Positions 20,629 through 29,288 of a stretch of 38,656 nucleotides of DNA are shown here, piece after piece; position 1 is the stretch's first letter; each line of letters begins with the position of its first letter. A program made the position numbers and the translations under genes. The notes below the pieces were generated by a model. It was not told where the DNA came from. It saw only the letters and a list, made by a program, of their open reading frames with translations, and did no database searches. Source of the DNA: Acidithiobacillus sp. GTDB taxonomy: Bacteria > Pseudomonadota > Gammaproteobacteria > Acidithiobacillales > Acidithiobacillaceae. The DNA is taken from NCBI RefSeq assembly GCF_023256195.1, contig NZ_JAGDWX010000008.1:1-38656 (forward strand), read 5' to 3'.

Positions 20629-23154
20629 TCATCGGTACCAGAGTATCTGCTGATTCTCCAGCGGCACGCGCACCAGAGGGTGCCTGGGGATGATTCGGGG
20701 CGTGTAGTCCTCGGCGGGACGCCGACTTGTCACATCGCAGAAATAGGTGAAACTGTTGATGGCGCCGGTCAGCGCTTCGCCCCGTTCCATGGCGTGGATT
20801 TCCGGATCGGCGGTGCCATCGCCATTGGCAAAGAGCTGCACCTCGATGGAATCGGCCTCCAGATCGTCCAAGTAGATGTGCACCTGAAAGTGGTGGACAC
20901 CATCCCGAGACTGGTAGTGCAGCTCACCAAAACGTAGACCTTGCCAATGGGCGGCGATCTGGTCTTGCCAGCGGCAGATGCTCTCCGTCCGATCCCGCGC
21001 CTGGCGCGTCTTGAGGTATTCCGCGGCGGGCAGATAGAGCCTCTCGACGTATTCCTGCAGCATGCGGTTACTGCTGAAACGGGGCGAGAGCTGGGCCATG
21101 CTTTGGCGCATGCGCGCGACCCAGCCACAGGGGCAGCCGCTGTCGTCACGCCCGTGGTAAAAGAGCGGAACGATCTCCTCTTCCAGAAGGCGGTAAAGCT
21201 CCTCGGCCTCGCGTCGGTCCCATTCCGGATCGCTGTCGTGTTCGTTGCGATCTCCCAGGGCCCAGCCCACCTCCGGCGTGTAGGCCTCGGCCCACCAACC
21301 GTCCAGTTCCGACAGGTTGAGCCCGCCGTTGACCAGTACCTTCATGCCGCTGGTACCGCTGGCCTCCCAGGGGCGACGCGGGGTATTGATCCACAGATCC
21401 ACACCCTGAACCAGGTGGCCGGCCACCAGCATGTCGTAGTCGGCAATGAAAATGACCCGGCCGAAGAGGTCCGGGTGCTGGCGCAGAAAGCGGGTCCACT
21501 CCTGAATCATGGCTTTACCGGCGCCATCGCGGGGGTGGGCCTTGCCTGCGATGAGGAGCTGCACGGGATAGCGGGGATTGCGCAGGATGCGATACAGGCG
21601 ATCGGGATCCGTCAGCAGAAGATTGGGGCGCTTGTAGGCGGTAAAGCGGCGGGCGAAGCCCAGGGTCAAGGTATTGGGATCCAAGGCGGTACGCGCCGCC
21701 TGATACTCTTCGGCAGGCCGGTGGGCGGCCGCCAACTGCCGTTGCAGGGCTTCGCGGGCAAAGTGGATCACCCGCTGACGGGCGACGCTGCGCAGCTGCC
21801 ACAGCTCGGCATCCGAGGCTTGCTGGAAACGCTCCGGCAGGTCGCCCAGATCACCGCGCCAACGGTTCTTGCCGCATTGCCGGGTCCATAGGGCATCTGC
21901 CTCCGCGGAATCCCAAGAGGGCACGTGCACCCCGTTGGTAACGTGGGTCACGGGCACCTCCGCCTCCGGCCAGCGAGGGAACAGCGGTTGAAAAAGGCGA
22001 CGGCTCACGGCGCCGTGCAGGGCGCTGACTCCGTTCACCAGAATGCTGCCGCGAATGGCGAGCCAGGCCATGTTGAAGGGCTCGTGCGGATCCTCAGGCT
22101 GCTCCCGTCCCAGCGCCAGGATGGTCTGGAGATCGATACCAAAGGCCTCCGGCGCACCCTCCACGTAGCGCGCCAGCAGTTCTGGAGCAAAACGGTCGAA
22201 TCCTGCGGCCACCGGGGTGTGGGTGGTGAAGACATTGCCGGCGCGAGTGGCGTTCAGGGCGCAACGAAAATCGGTGCCGTGATCGTGCATATGACTGTAG
22301 GCGCGGGCGAGGATGGCAAAGGCCGCGTGCCCTTCGTTGAGGTGGCAGATCTCCGGCTGTATCCCGAGCCGACGTAACAGAAACCAGCCGCCCACACCCA
22401 GACAGATCTCCTGCTCCAGGCGCATCTCGGCGCCGCCGCCGTAGAGCTCGGCGGTGATGCCGCGGTCTGCCGGACTGTTGAGGGGATCGTTGCTGTCCAG
22501 CAGATACAGGGTCACTCGTCCTACCTGGGCCTGCCAGGCCCGCAGGATCACGCGCCGACCGGGGAAGGGCAGATCCAGACGCAACCACTCGCCATCGGCA
22601 TCGCGCACGGGCGTCACCGGCAGTTGGGTCGGATCGTTGTAGGGATACAGTTCCAACTGCTGGCCACAGTCGTCGAGACTCTGACGAAAATAGCCCTGTT
22701 GCCAGAGCATGCCGATACCCACCATGGGTACACCCAAGTCGCTCGCGGTTTTCAGGCAGTCCCCGGCAAGGATGCCGAGCCCACCGGAGTAGATGGGCAG
22801 GGCCTCGGAAAGTCCGAATTCCATGCTGAAATAGGCGACCTTCTGGAACGGGGCCCTGGGATATTTCTGATCAAACCAGCTGGGGGCCGTCAGCTCTTCG
22901 CGGTGGCGCTGCAGATATCCTTCCAGCAGCGCCAGAAAAGCAGGATCCTGGGCCAGGTTCTGCAAGGTCTCGCCAGAGATGTTCTGCAGGATCAGCCAGG
23001 GATTACGCGTACGTGTCCACAGCTCCGGAGCCACTTTTTGCCAGACCACATCGGCGGCATAGCTCCAGGACCAGCGCAGGTCCAGTGCCAGTTCGGCAAG
23101 ACCGGCCAGGGATTCCGGCAACTGCGGCAAGAGATAGCAGGGGGCGATGCTCAT
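20629..23154 (-). CDS. glgP: Alpha-glucan (glycogen/maltodextrin) phosphorylase
   Basis: A GT35 enzyme releasing glucose-1-phosphate from alpha-1,4-glucans, so it mobilises glycogen. The 841-residue protein begins with the N-terminal helical region (DUF3417-like) of the shorter bacterial type, then YFSMEFGLSEALPIYSGGLG, the nucleotide/substrate segment TRAGNVFTTHTPV, and the PLP-lysine motif EASGTSGMK (about residue 615) followed by VNGGLNLSELDGWW. It starts 15 bases after enolase with a GAGG Shine-Dalgarno sequence. Its place downstream of pfkB, fba, pyk and eno suggests these genes run stored glucan through glycolysis. Identification is secure; glycogen versus maltodextrin preference is not determined. 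Confidence 0.95.
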   Translation of the reverse strand: MSIAPCYLLPQLPESLAGLAELALDLRWSWSYAADVVWQKVAPELWTRTRNPWLILQNISGETLQNLAQDPAFLALLEGYLQRHREELTAPSWFDQKYPRAPFQKVAYFSMEFGLSEALPIYSGGLGILAGDCLKTASDLGVPMVGIGMLWQQGYFRQSLDDCGQQLELYPYNDPTQLPVTPVRDADGEWLRLDLPFPGRRVILRAWQAQVGRVTLYLLDSNDPLNSPADRGITAELYGGGAEMRLEQEICLGVGGWFLLRRLGIQPEICHLNEGHAAFAILARAYSHMHDHGTDFRCALNATRAGNVFTTHTPVAAGFDRFAPELLARYVEGAPEAFGIDLQTILALGREQPEDPHEPFNMAWLAIRGSILVNGVSALHGAVSRRLFQPLFPRWPEAEVPVTHVTNGVHVPSWDSAEADALWTRQCGKNRWRGDLGDLPERFQQASDAELWQLRSVARQRVIHFAREALQRQLAAAHRPAEEYQAARTALDPNTLTLGFARRFTAYKRPNLLLTDPDRLYRILRNPRYPVQLLIAGKAHPRDGAGKAMIQEWTRFLRQHPDLFGRVIFIADYDMLVAGHLVQGVDLWINTPRRPWEASGTSGMKVLVNGGLNLSELDGWWAEAYTPEVGWALGDRNEHDSDPEWDRREAEELYRLLEEEIVPLFYHGRDDSGCPCGWVARMRQSMAQLSPRFSSNRMLQEYVERLYLPAAEYLKTRQARDRTESICRWQDQIAAHWQGLRFGELHYQSRDGVHHFQVHIYLDDLEADSIEVQLFANGDGTADPEIHAMERGEALTGAINSFTYFCDVTSRRPAEDYTPRIIPRHPLVRVPLENQQILWYR

Positions 23155-23164
23155 GGATACCTCG

Positions 23165-23186
23165 GCTCGTCAGTGGCTCGTCAGTG
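23165..23186. repeat. Perfect 11-bp tandem repeat across the enolase stop codon
   Basis: GCTCGTCAGTG occurs twice head to tail (23165-23175 and 23176-23186). The enolase stop codon (23170-23172) lies in the copy nearest the phosphorylase gene. The unit is not a multiple of three, so loss or gain of one copy would change the enolase C-terminus and stop position. Confidence 0.85.
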
Positions 23187-24468
23187 GCCGGCGAAAACCG
23201 CCCGCCCCCGCAAAGGTGGCGGCCGTACCCAGATCTTCCTCAATGCGCAGCAGTTGATTGTACTTGGCCAGTCGTTCGCCACGACAGGGTGCGCCCGCCT
23301 TGAGGTGGCCGCTGTCCAGGGCGACGGCGAGATCGGCAATGAAATCGTCGCAGGTCTCACCGGAGCGATGCGACACGAAGGCACCCCAGCCGTGGAACTG
23401 GGCCAGGCGTGCCGCCTCCAGGGTTTCGCTGACGGTGCCGATCTGGTTGAGCTTGATCAGGGCCGCATTGGCAATATCTTCGTGGATGGCGCGGGCAATG
23501 ATCTTGGGATTGGTGCAGAAGATATCGTCGCCCACGATCTCGATCCGGGATCCCAAACGCGCGTTGAGTTCCTTCCAATGCGACCAGTCGTCCTGAGCGA
23601 GTCCATCCTCGAGGAGCAGGATGGGATAGTGCCGCAGCAGGTCCTCGTGCTCTGCGATCATCTGCTCGCTGCTGAGAACCCGATGTTCGCAGCGCAGGTG
23701 ATAGCTTCCGTCGCGATAGAACTCGGAAGACGCACAATCGATGGCGATGGCGCAGTCCCGCCCCGGTTCGAAACCGGCCATTCGGATGGCTTCCAGGAGG
23801 AGGTCCAGGGGCTCCCGGTTGGACTGTACCGTGGGCGCAAAGCCGCCCTCGTCGCCCACACCGACGGTGAGATGCCTATCCAGCAGCACCTGCTGCAGGG
23901 CGTGATAGATTTCGGCCCCCCAGCGCAGGGCCTCGCGGAAGCTGTCGGCGGCGAAGGGAATGAGCATGTACTCCTGAAAATCGGCACCTTGTCCGTGTGC
24001 GTGCACGCCACCGTTGAGCACATTGAAGCAGGGCACCGGCAGTCGGGTGGCCGCTGGGCCTCCCAGATAGGCATACAGAGGCAGATCCGCTGCTTCAGCG
24101 GCGGCGCGGGCGCAGGCCATGGATACCGCAAGCATGGCATTGGCCCCCAGTCGACTCTTGTTGTCGGTGCCATCCAAGCGGATGAGGATGTCGTCGATGG
24201 TGCGCTGTTCACGGGCATCCAGATCTTCCAGATCCGCGGCGATGCGCTCCTCGATGTGCTGGATGGCCTGGCGTACGCCTTTGCCGCCATAGCGTTTGGC
24301 GTCGCCATCGCGCAGCTCCAGGGCCTCGCGACTGCCGGTGGAGGCCCCGGAGGGGACGCTTGCGCGGGCGTGGCTGCCATCGCTGAGATACACCTCCACC
24401 TCTACGGTAGGGTTCCCGCGGGAGTCCAGAATTTCTCTGGCAACGATATCTTCAATCAAGGCGTTCAT
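23170..24468 (-). CDS. eno: Enolase (phosphopyruvate hydratase), divergent active-site loop
   Basis: Enolase interconverts 2-phosphoglycerate and phosphoenolpyruvate. The 432-residue protein keeps the start ILDSRGNPTVEVEV, GVGDEGGFAP (catalytic Glu), the Mg2+ ligands in IDCASSEFY, LEDGL and VGDDIFCTN, the catalytic Lys in LIKLNQIGT, and SHRSGET. The loop carrying the His near the substrate reads GGVHAHGQGADFQE instead of the common GGxHADNNVDFQE: one residue longer and lacking the DNN. The late motif is GAPCRGER rather than the usual CRSER. It is probably functional, but a non-standard subtype or second isozyme. It overlaps pyk by 17 bases upstream and is followed 15 bases later by glgP. A perfect 11-bp tandem repeat covers its stop codon. 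Confidence 0.93.
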   Translation of the reverse strand: MNALIEDIVAREILDSRGNPTVEVEVYLSDGSHARASVPSGASTGSREALELRDGDAKRYGGKGVRQAIQHIEERIAADLEDLDAREQRTIDDILIRLDGTDNKSRLGANAMLAVSMACARAAAEAADLPLYAYLGGPAATRLPVPCFNVLNGGVHAHGQGADFQEYMLIPFAADSFREALRWGAEIYHALQQVLLDRHLTVGVGDEGGFAPTVQSNREPLDLLLEAIRMAGFEPGRDCAIAIDCASSEFYRDGSYHLRCEHRVLSSEQMIAEHEDLLRHYPILLLEDGLAQDDWSHWKELNARLGSRIEIVGDDIFCTNPKIIARAIHEDIANAALIKLNQIGTVSETLEAARLAQFHGWGAFVSHRSGETCDDFIADLAVALDSGHLKAGAPCRGERLAKYNQLLRIEEDLGTAATFAGAGGFRRPLTSH

Positions 24469-25963
24469 GAGGAGCTCCGGGTAGATCTAGTGCGGTGGAT
24501 TCGAGGTCGATGATCTCCAGACGATTGGTGCCGCCCGGATGCCCCCGACTGGGTCCCTGGGTGAGCAGCATGCGCCCCCGGGTCTTGCCCTGCTGCTGCA
24601 GCCAGCTGCGTGCCGCCCGCTCCCAGCCGCCGCTGGGGGAAGGCATGTGCACCGCGTGGACGCCGTAGCTGAAGGCCAGCTCCTGGCAGACTTTTTCGTG
24701 TGGACTGAGAGCGATGACCCAGGGCCGCAGACGGTAGCGGGCGACGCGACGGGCGCTTGCCCCCGATTCCGTCGGCGTGACGATGCACAGAGGTTTCAAG
24801 GCTCGCGCCGAATTGGCGGCCTGTAGGGCGATCACCGACTCCACCTCCGGCGCCGTGGGCAAATCTTCGCGGTCCCCCGAGCCATAGAGCGCCCGAGTAT
24901 CCTCCACGGCCTGGGCGATGCGTGCCAGCATGCGTACGGCGAGTACCGGGTGATCGCCCATGGCCGACTCCTCGGAGAGCATGACTGCGTCGGTGCCGTC
25001 GAGGATGGCATTGGCGACATCGGTGGCTTCGGCGCGGGTGGGACGGGGTTGCTGCACCATGGATTCCAGCATCTGCGTTGCCGTGATCACCGGCTTGCCG
25101 CGGGCACGGGCTTTGCGGATGAGGCGCTTCTGCAGGATGGCGATACCTTCGATGGGCGTCTCCACCCCAAGATCCCCCCGCGCTACCATGATGGCGTCGG
25201 CGGCCTCGAGAATCTCGTCGATGTGCCGGCAGGCCCGCTCCCGCTCGATCTTGGCAACGATGAAGGGATCGTGCCCCAGTTGCCGACAATAGCTGCGCGC
25301 GGCGTCGATATCCTCCCGCTTTTCCACGAAGGAAAGGCTCAGGGCATCCACCCCGGCCGCCAGAGCAAAGGCCGCCAGGTCGCGATCGTGGGGAGTGAAG
25401 GCGCCATCTTGCAGATGCACGGCGGGAAGATTGACCCCCTTGTGCGACAGCAGCACACCACCATTCTGTACCCGGCAGAGCCAATATCCGTTCTGTGCCG
25501 ACTCTACCGTTAGAACGATGAAGCCGTCGCTGAGAAATACGCTGTCGCCGCGACGCAATGGGCGTGCCAGCGGCGGCAACTCGAGGGGGACGTGCAGCGG
25601 GGCGCCGCTGCCTGCTCCTTGGGCGGTGGTGGCGGCGTCACGGTCGTCGCCGTTGTCCAAACGAAGCTCAGGTGGCGCCAGCAGGACCCGATCGCCGCGC
25701 TTCAGGCGCATGGGTTCGGGCAGCACGCCGATCCGGATCTTGGGACCAGGCAGATCGGCGAGGATGGCCAGGCGACAGGACTCGGCGGCTGCAGCCCGAC
25801 GAATGCGTTGGATACGCGCCCCATGTTCATCCGTCGTGCCGTGGGCGAGATTGATCCGCGCCACCCGCATGCCTGCCTGGATCATCTTGCGCAAAGTCGA
25901 CTCCTTGTCCGAGGCGGGACCGATGGTGCAGACGATCTTGCTGCGACAGCCGGCCCAGCGCAT
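24452..25963 (-). CDS. pyk: Pyruvate kinase
   Basis: Pyruvate kinase makes pyruvate and ATP from phosphoenolpyruvate and ADP. The protein of about 503 residues shows KIVCTIGPAS and RINLAHG at the N-terminus, DLPGPKIR, the catalytic Lys/Mg2+ region IVAKIERERAC with MVARGDLGVE, and the signature segment TATQMLESM. The B domain (about 95-175) is an irregular insertion rich in Asp, Gly and Ala. The C-terminal domain (about 365-475) ends with QGPSRGHPGGTNRLEI, in keeping with allosteric pyruvate kinases. The start is ATG 25963, overlapping the aldolase stop by one base (TGATG); an in-frame GTG at 25966 is the alternative. It overlaps eno by 17 bases. Identification is secure. Confidence 0.96.
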   Translation of the reverse strand: MRWAGCRSKIVCTIGPASDKESTLRKMIQAGMRVARINLAHGTTDEHGARIQRIRRAAAAESCRLAILADLPGPKIRIGVLPEPMRLKRGDRVLLAPPELRLDNGDDRDAATTAQGAGSGAPLHVPLELPPLARPLRRGDSVFLSDGFIVLTVESAQNGYWLCRVQNGGVLLSHKGVNLPAVHLQDGAFTPHDRDLAAFALAAGVDALSLSFVEKREDIDAARSYCRQLGHDPFIVAKIERERACRHIDEILEAADAIMVARGDLGVETPIEGIAILQKRLIRKARARGKPVITATQMLESMVQQPRPTRAEATDVANAILDGTDAVMLSEESAMGDHPVLAVRMLARIAQAVEDTRALYGSGDREDLPTAPEVESVIALQAANSARALKPLCIVTPTESGASARRVARYRLRPWVIALSPHEKVCQELAFSYGVHAVHMPSPSGGWERAARSWLQQQGKTRGRMLLTQGPSRGHPGGTNRLEIIDLESTALDLPGAPHERLD

Positions 25964-26886
25964 CACGCGGAGTGAACCAGCAGCTTCACCGCACTGTCCA
26001 CGTCCTGATTGCCGACGACGATGGCGTGGATGGCTTTGCAGAAGGCCACGGCCTCGGGCTGACTGCGCTGGTGGACGTTGCGCCCCGTCGCACAGCCGGC
26101 GGTGTTGCCGTCGTGGATCTGCCCATACAGGCGCGTGAGAAACTCCTCGGCGGAGGTCTCGGCACCGCCGGCACAGACGACCTGGGTGCGTCCCGCCGCA
26201 GCCACCGCCTCACCCAACAGTCTGGGATCCTGCACGCCCTGGCTGTCGCGAGGTGGGTTGATCTTGACGAAATCGGCGCCCAGACAGGCAGCGAGCCCCG
26301 TAGCGCCGGCGGTGAGGTGCGGATCGTGCTCGCGGTCGCCCACCGCCTGGCCCCGGGGATAGGCCCAGATGACGGCGAGCAGGCCCAAGGCGTGGGCATC
26401 GGTGACGAGCCGCGCCGCCTCTGCCAGCATCTGCGGCTCGTGGCGCGAGCCCGGGTAGATGGTGTAGCCCACCCCCACCACGTCCAGGCCGGAGTAGCGG
26501 ATGAAGTCGGCAACCTGATCCATGGTCTGCCATTGCCTGCTCAGAGGATCGTGCTCGGGGCCTTTGAGCAGGTGGGTCTTGCTGTTGAGCTTGATGAGGT
26601 AGGGCACCTCCGGATAGTCGGTGCCATAGCGCGCGAGCAGACCCATTTGTGTTGCAAAACAGCCCACAGGGGCGGCGCTGGCAATGCGGAAGAGGTGCTC
26701 CGGATCGGCATCGTCGCTAGCAACATGGCCGCCGACGAAGTCGTCGTTGAGGTGCTCCACCTTCTGGTCACCGGCCATGAGGAACAGTCGACCACTCCCT
26801 TGGGTGACACGTTCGTAGTGGGCTTGCCAGCGTTTGGCGCTCTCGGCGGAAATGCCCGCCGGGGCAGAGGGTTTACTGGGATGCAT
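25963..26886 (-). CDS. Class I fructose-bisphosphate aldolase, archaeal/DhnA type
   Basis: 307 residues of the DeoC/LacD/DhnA aldolase family (archaeal-type class I FBP aldolase, FbaB-like). It would cleave fructose-1,6-bisphosphate to two triose phosphates by a Schiff base. The probable Schiff-base lysine is K208 in ADFVKINPP. AGDQKVEHLN near the N-terminus (about residues 38-47), GVGYTIYPGS (about 138-147) and VCAGGAE match the barrel strands and phosphate-binding loop. I chose ATG 26886 (MHPSKPSAP) because GGAG sits 6 bases upstream; the longer frame from 26940 lies within the preceding gene. It overlaps that gene by 14 bases and pyk by one, consistent with an operon. Related family members act on other sugar phosphates, so the FBP assignment rests partly on context. 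Confidence 0.85.
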   Translation of the reverse strand: MHPSKPSAPAGISAESAKRWQAHYERVTQGSGRLFLMAGDQKVEHLNDDFVGGHVASDDADPEHLFRIASAAPVGCFATQMGLLARYGTDYPEVPYLIKLNSKTHLLKGPEHDPLSRQWQTMDQVADFIRYSGLDVVGVGYTIYPGSRHEPQMLAEAARLVTDAHALGLLAVIWAYPRGQAVGDREHDPHLTAGATGLAACLGADFVKINPPRDSQGVQDPRLLGEAVAAAGRTQVVCAGGAETSAEEFLTRLYGQIHDGNTAGCATGRNVHQRSQPEAVAFCKAIHAIVVGNQDVDSAVKLLVHSA

Positions 26887-28276
26887 GGGAATCTCCAGGA
26901 AGGCAGGGATGTTGATGGGCATAGTGCCGGCGCAAGGCATCGCCCGTTGCCGCCACCATGGGATGCAGAGAGGGGGTCAGGCGCGGTTGGCTGCCGAACT
27001 GCATGCTGGCCAGGTCCGGTGCCGTCGCATGCATCTGGATGGCAAGGCCCATGGTGTTGAGGAGCTCGCCGGTGGTAGCGCCACCCAGCACCTGCGCGCC
27101 CAGTAGCTGCAGGGTGTTGGCGGAGAATATGAGGCGACAGTAGACCTCGGTGGTGTCGGGCATGGCCGCCGGATGGTGGTCCGGCATGCGTGCCTCGCCC
27201 ACCAGAATGGGAAAGCCTTCGGCACTTGCCTGCGCCTGCGTCAGCCCCGCCACGCCAAAGGCCAGACCGTCGATCTCACTGGCATAGATGCTGACGGAGC
27301 CGGCGTTGTAGCGCAGCTCGCGCAGGCCATAGAGGTTCATCCCAGCAATACGGCCTTCGGCGGCGGCCTGCGAGGCAATCATGGCGTGGTTGGCCTTGCG
27401 GGTGAAATAGTCCTGCTTGTGAGCGCAATCGCCCACGGCAAAGATGGCCGGGTCTTCCCGACTGCGCTGGAAGGCATCGACCCACACGCCGCCGGAGCGA
27501 CTCAGGGTCAGCCCCATGTCCTTGGCCAGGGCGACATTCGGACGCACGCCGATGGCAATGAGTACGGCATCCACCGCCAGAGGCTCCTGGCCCGAGATCT
27601 GCACCTGTCCCACCCGCTGCCCGTCCGGCCCTGCGAGCAAAGCTTCCACCCGAGCCCCGGTGTGGATGTGCACACCGTGGTTGCGCAGCTGTTTTTCCAC
27701 GGCCTCGCAGGCATCGAGGTCAAAGGCTGCCTGCATGAGGTGGGGGAGCATCTCCACGATGTGCACCTCGATTCCGCGTTTGCGAATCTCGTCGGCGAAT
27801 TCCACGCCGATGAAACCGCCGCCGATGATGGCAAGACGATGGACGTCGGGGATGACCTGACTGAAGAGCTGGTCGAGGTAGTCGTAGTCCTTGCGGATCG
27901 TGAAAACACCCTGGAGATCGGTGCCCGGAATGGGAGGGATGAAGTTTTCTCCGCCGGTGGCCAGCACCAGGCGTTCCCAGGTAATGCTGCGGCCATCCTG
28001 AAGCTGGGCCTGCCGCCGGTCCCGATCGACACTCTGGACGAAGCCGTGGACGAGCTTGCCGCCGGCCGCGAGCAGGGGCGCGCGACCGGCCATGTCTTCC
28101 TCGGTGCCGCCCAGGGTGCCAAAAATATACGGGATGCCGCAGGGGATGACCGCATCCGTTTCCGGGCGCAGCACGGTGACTTCCTTGTGGGGCCAGAACT
28201 GGGCTGCGGTGATGCCCGTCATCATCCCCGCGGGACCCCCGCCGATGATGAGAATATCGGTCTTGCTGCTGTCCAT
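26873..28276 (-). CDS. FAD-dependent NADH oxidase / CoA-disulfide or polysulfide reductase-like
   Basis: A 467-residue pyridine-nucleotide disulfide oxidoreductase of the single-cysteine subgroup. FAD motif ILIIGGGPAG lies at residues 8-17, the redox cysteine C46 is in IPCGIPY, NAD(P)-binding IIGGGFIGVEFA at about 150-161, and a second FAD motif FAVGDCAH at about 290. The C-terminal dimer domain follows. Relatives include CoA-disulfide reductase, NADH oxidase and NADH:sulfur/polysulfide reductase. In a glycolytic operon it could reoxidise NADH with oxygen, CoA-disulfide or sulfur compounds; this is inference. ATG 28276 has GAGGG 6 bases upstream. It starts 43 bases after pfkB and overlaps the aldolase gene. 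The subfamily is firm, the acceptor unknown. Confidence 0.85.
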   Translation of the reverse strand: MDSSKTDILIIGGGPAGMMTGITAAQFWPHKEVTVLRPETDAVIPCGIPYIFGTLGGTEEDMAGRAPLLAAGGKLVHGFVQSVDRDRRQAQLQDGRSITWERLVLATGGENFIPPIPGTDLQGVFTIRKDYDYLDQLFSQVIPDVHRLAIIGGGFIGVEFADEIRKRGIEVHIVEMLPHLMQAAFDLDACEAVEKQLRNHGVHIHTGARVEALLAGPDGQRVGQVQISGQEPLAVDAVLIAIGVRPNVALAKDMGLTLSRSGGVWVDAFQRSREDPAIFAVGDCAHKQDYFTRKANHAMIASQAAAEGRIAGMNLYGLRELRYNAGSVSIYASEIDGLAFGVAGLTQAQASAEGFPILVGEARMPDHHPAAMPDTTEVYCRLIFSANTLQLLGAQVLGGATTGELLNTMGLAIQMHATAPDLASMQFGSQPRLTPSLHPMVAATGDALRRHYAHQHPCLPGDSHASQ

Positions 28277-28319
28277 GATCTACCCTCGTGACCCAAGCGT
28301 GTTCTCAGTATAGACGGAT

Positions 28320-29288
28320 TCAGATATCCAGAAGCGTGACCTCTGTCTGGCGCAGAAGTTCGTTCAGCGCGTTGTAGGAAAATAGGGCCGTGCCCGGTTG
28401 TGTTGCGGTGCCCGAGCCGCAGGCAACGGCGAGGCGCAAGGCCTCTTCCGGTCGCTGGCCGCGGGCAAAGGCGGCGACCAGCCCCGCGACCATGGAATCG
28501 CCGGAGCCTACCGTCGAGCGCACGGTAATGGCCGGAGCGCGGGCATAGAAGCTCCCCGTAGGACCCACCAGAAGCGCGCCGTCACCACCCAGGGACACGC
28601 AGACATACTCCACGCCCTGGCGCTGCAGTCTCCGGCCTTCCTGCGCCACGTCTTCCAAGCGCGGCAACTCACGTCCGCAGAGGAGCCCCAGTTCGTAACG
28701 GTTGGGTTTGATGAGAAAGGGTCGCTCGGCTATGGCCAGGTGCAGGAGCGGGCCATGGGCATCGACCACACCAAAGCCGCCCTGGGCGCGAATCTGCCGT
28801 AGAAGATCGGCATAGATGTGTTCTTCCACTCCGGGTGGCACCGAACCCGTTAGTACCCCGAAGCCGTCCTTGCACAGGCCGAGAAAGCGCTCGCGGATGG
28901 CGGCCAGGGCCAGCGACGATACCCGTGGCCCGATACCCGTCACTTCGTACTGCACCGCCGGTTCGGATTGGAGGATGGTGGCATTGATGCGCGTTTCTCC
29001 CTCCACATCGATACAGTGTGGGTCGTCCAGGTGATGCTGCAGCAGACGCTGCAGCAGTGCGCCCACATTACCCGCCACGATACAGCAGCTGTGTGCACAG
29101 ACCATGAGTTCCTTGAGCGCCCGCGCCACATTGATACCGTTGCCGCCGGGATCGTAGCGAGTGACTCGGGCGTGGGTTTTCTGATCGGCCACCAGCCGAT
29201 CCACCTCATAAGCGATATCCACCGCCGGATTGAGGGTCAGGGTGGCGATGGGCTGGCAGTGGCCGTCGGTGCCGGTAGTCTCAGGCAT
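28320..29288 (-). CDS. pfkB: PfkB-family phosphofructokinase
   Basis: 322 residues of the ribokinase/PfkB family, 1-phosphofructokinase subgroup. The N-terminal LTLNPAVDIAYEVD and PGGNGINVARAL match phosphofructokinase-2/FruK/LacC. The C-terminal anion hole and catalytic base are in TVGSGDSMVAGLVAAF (the usual GAGD reads GSGD). In a block with FBP aldolase, pyruvate kinase and enolase, 6-phosphofructokinase activity is the simplest role, giving an ATP-dependent glycolytic entry; tagatose-6-phosphate or fructose-1-phosphate kinase remain possible. The start ATG 29288 overlaps the upstream phosphotransacylase gene by 8 bases. Confidence 0.87.
   Translation of the reverse strand: MPETTGTDGHCQPIATLTLNPAVDIAYEVDRLVADQKTHARVTRYDPGGNGINVARALKELMVCAHSCCIVAGNVGALLQRLLQHHLDDPHCIDVEGETRINATILQSEPAVQYEVTGIGPRVSSLALAAIRERFLGLCKDGFGVLTGSVPPGVEEHIYADLLRQIRAQGGFGVVDAHGPLLHLAIAERPFLIKPNRYELGLLCGRELPRLEDVAQEGRRLQRQGVEYVCVSLGGDGALLVGPTGSFYARAPAITVRSTVGSGDSMVAGLVAAFARGQRPEEALRLAVACGSGTATQPGTALFSYNALNELLRQTEVTLLDI

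Noticed and set aside
22624-24513. 629-residue open frame on the plus strand
   Set aside because: Antisense to glgP and eno, both of which have complete catalytic motifs.
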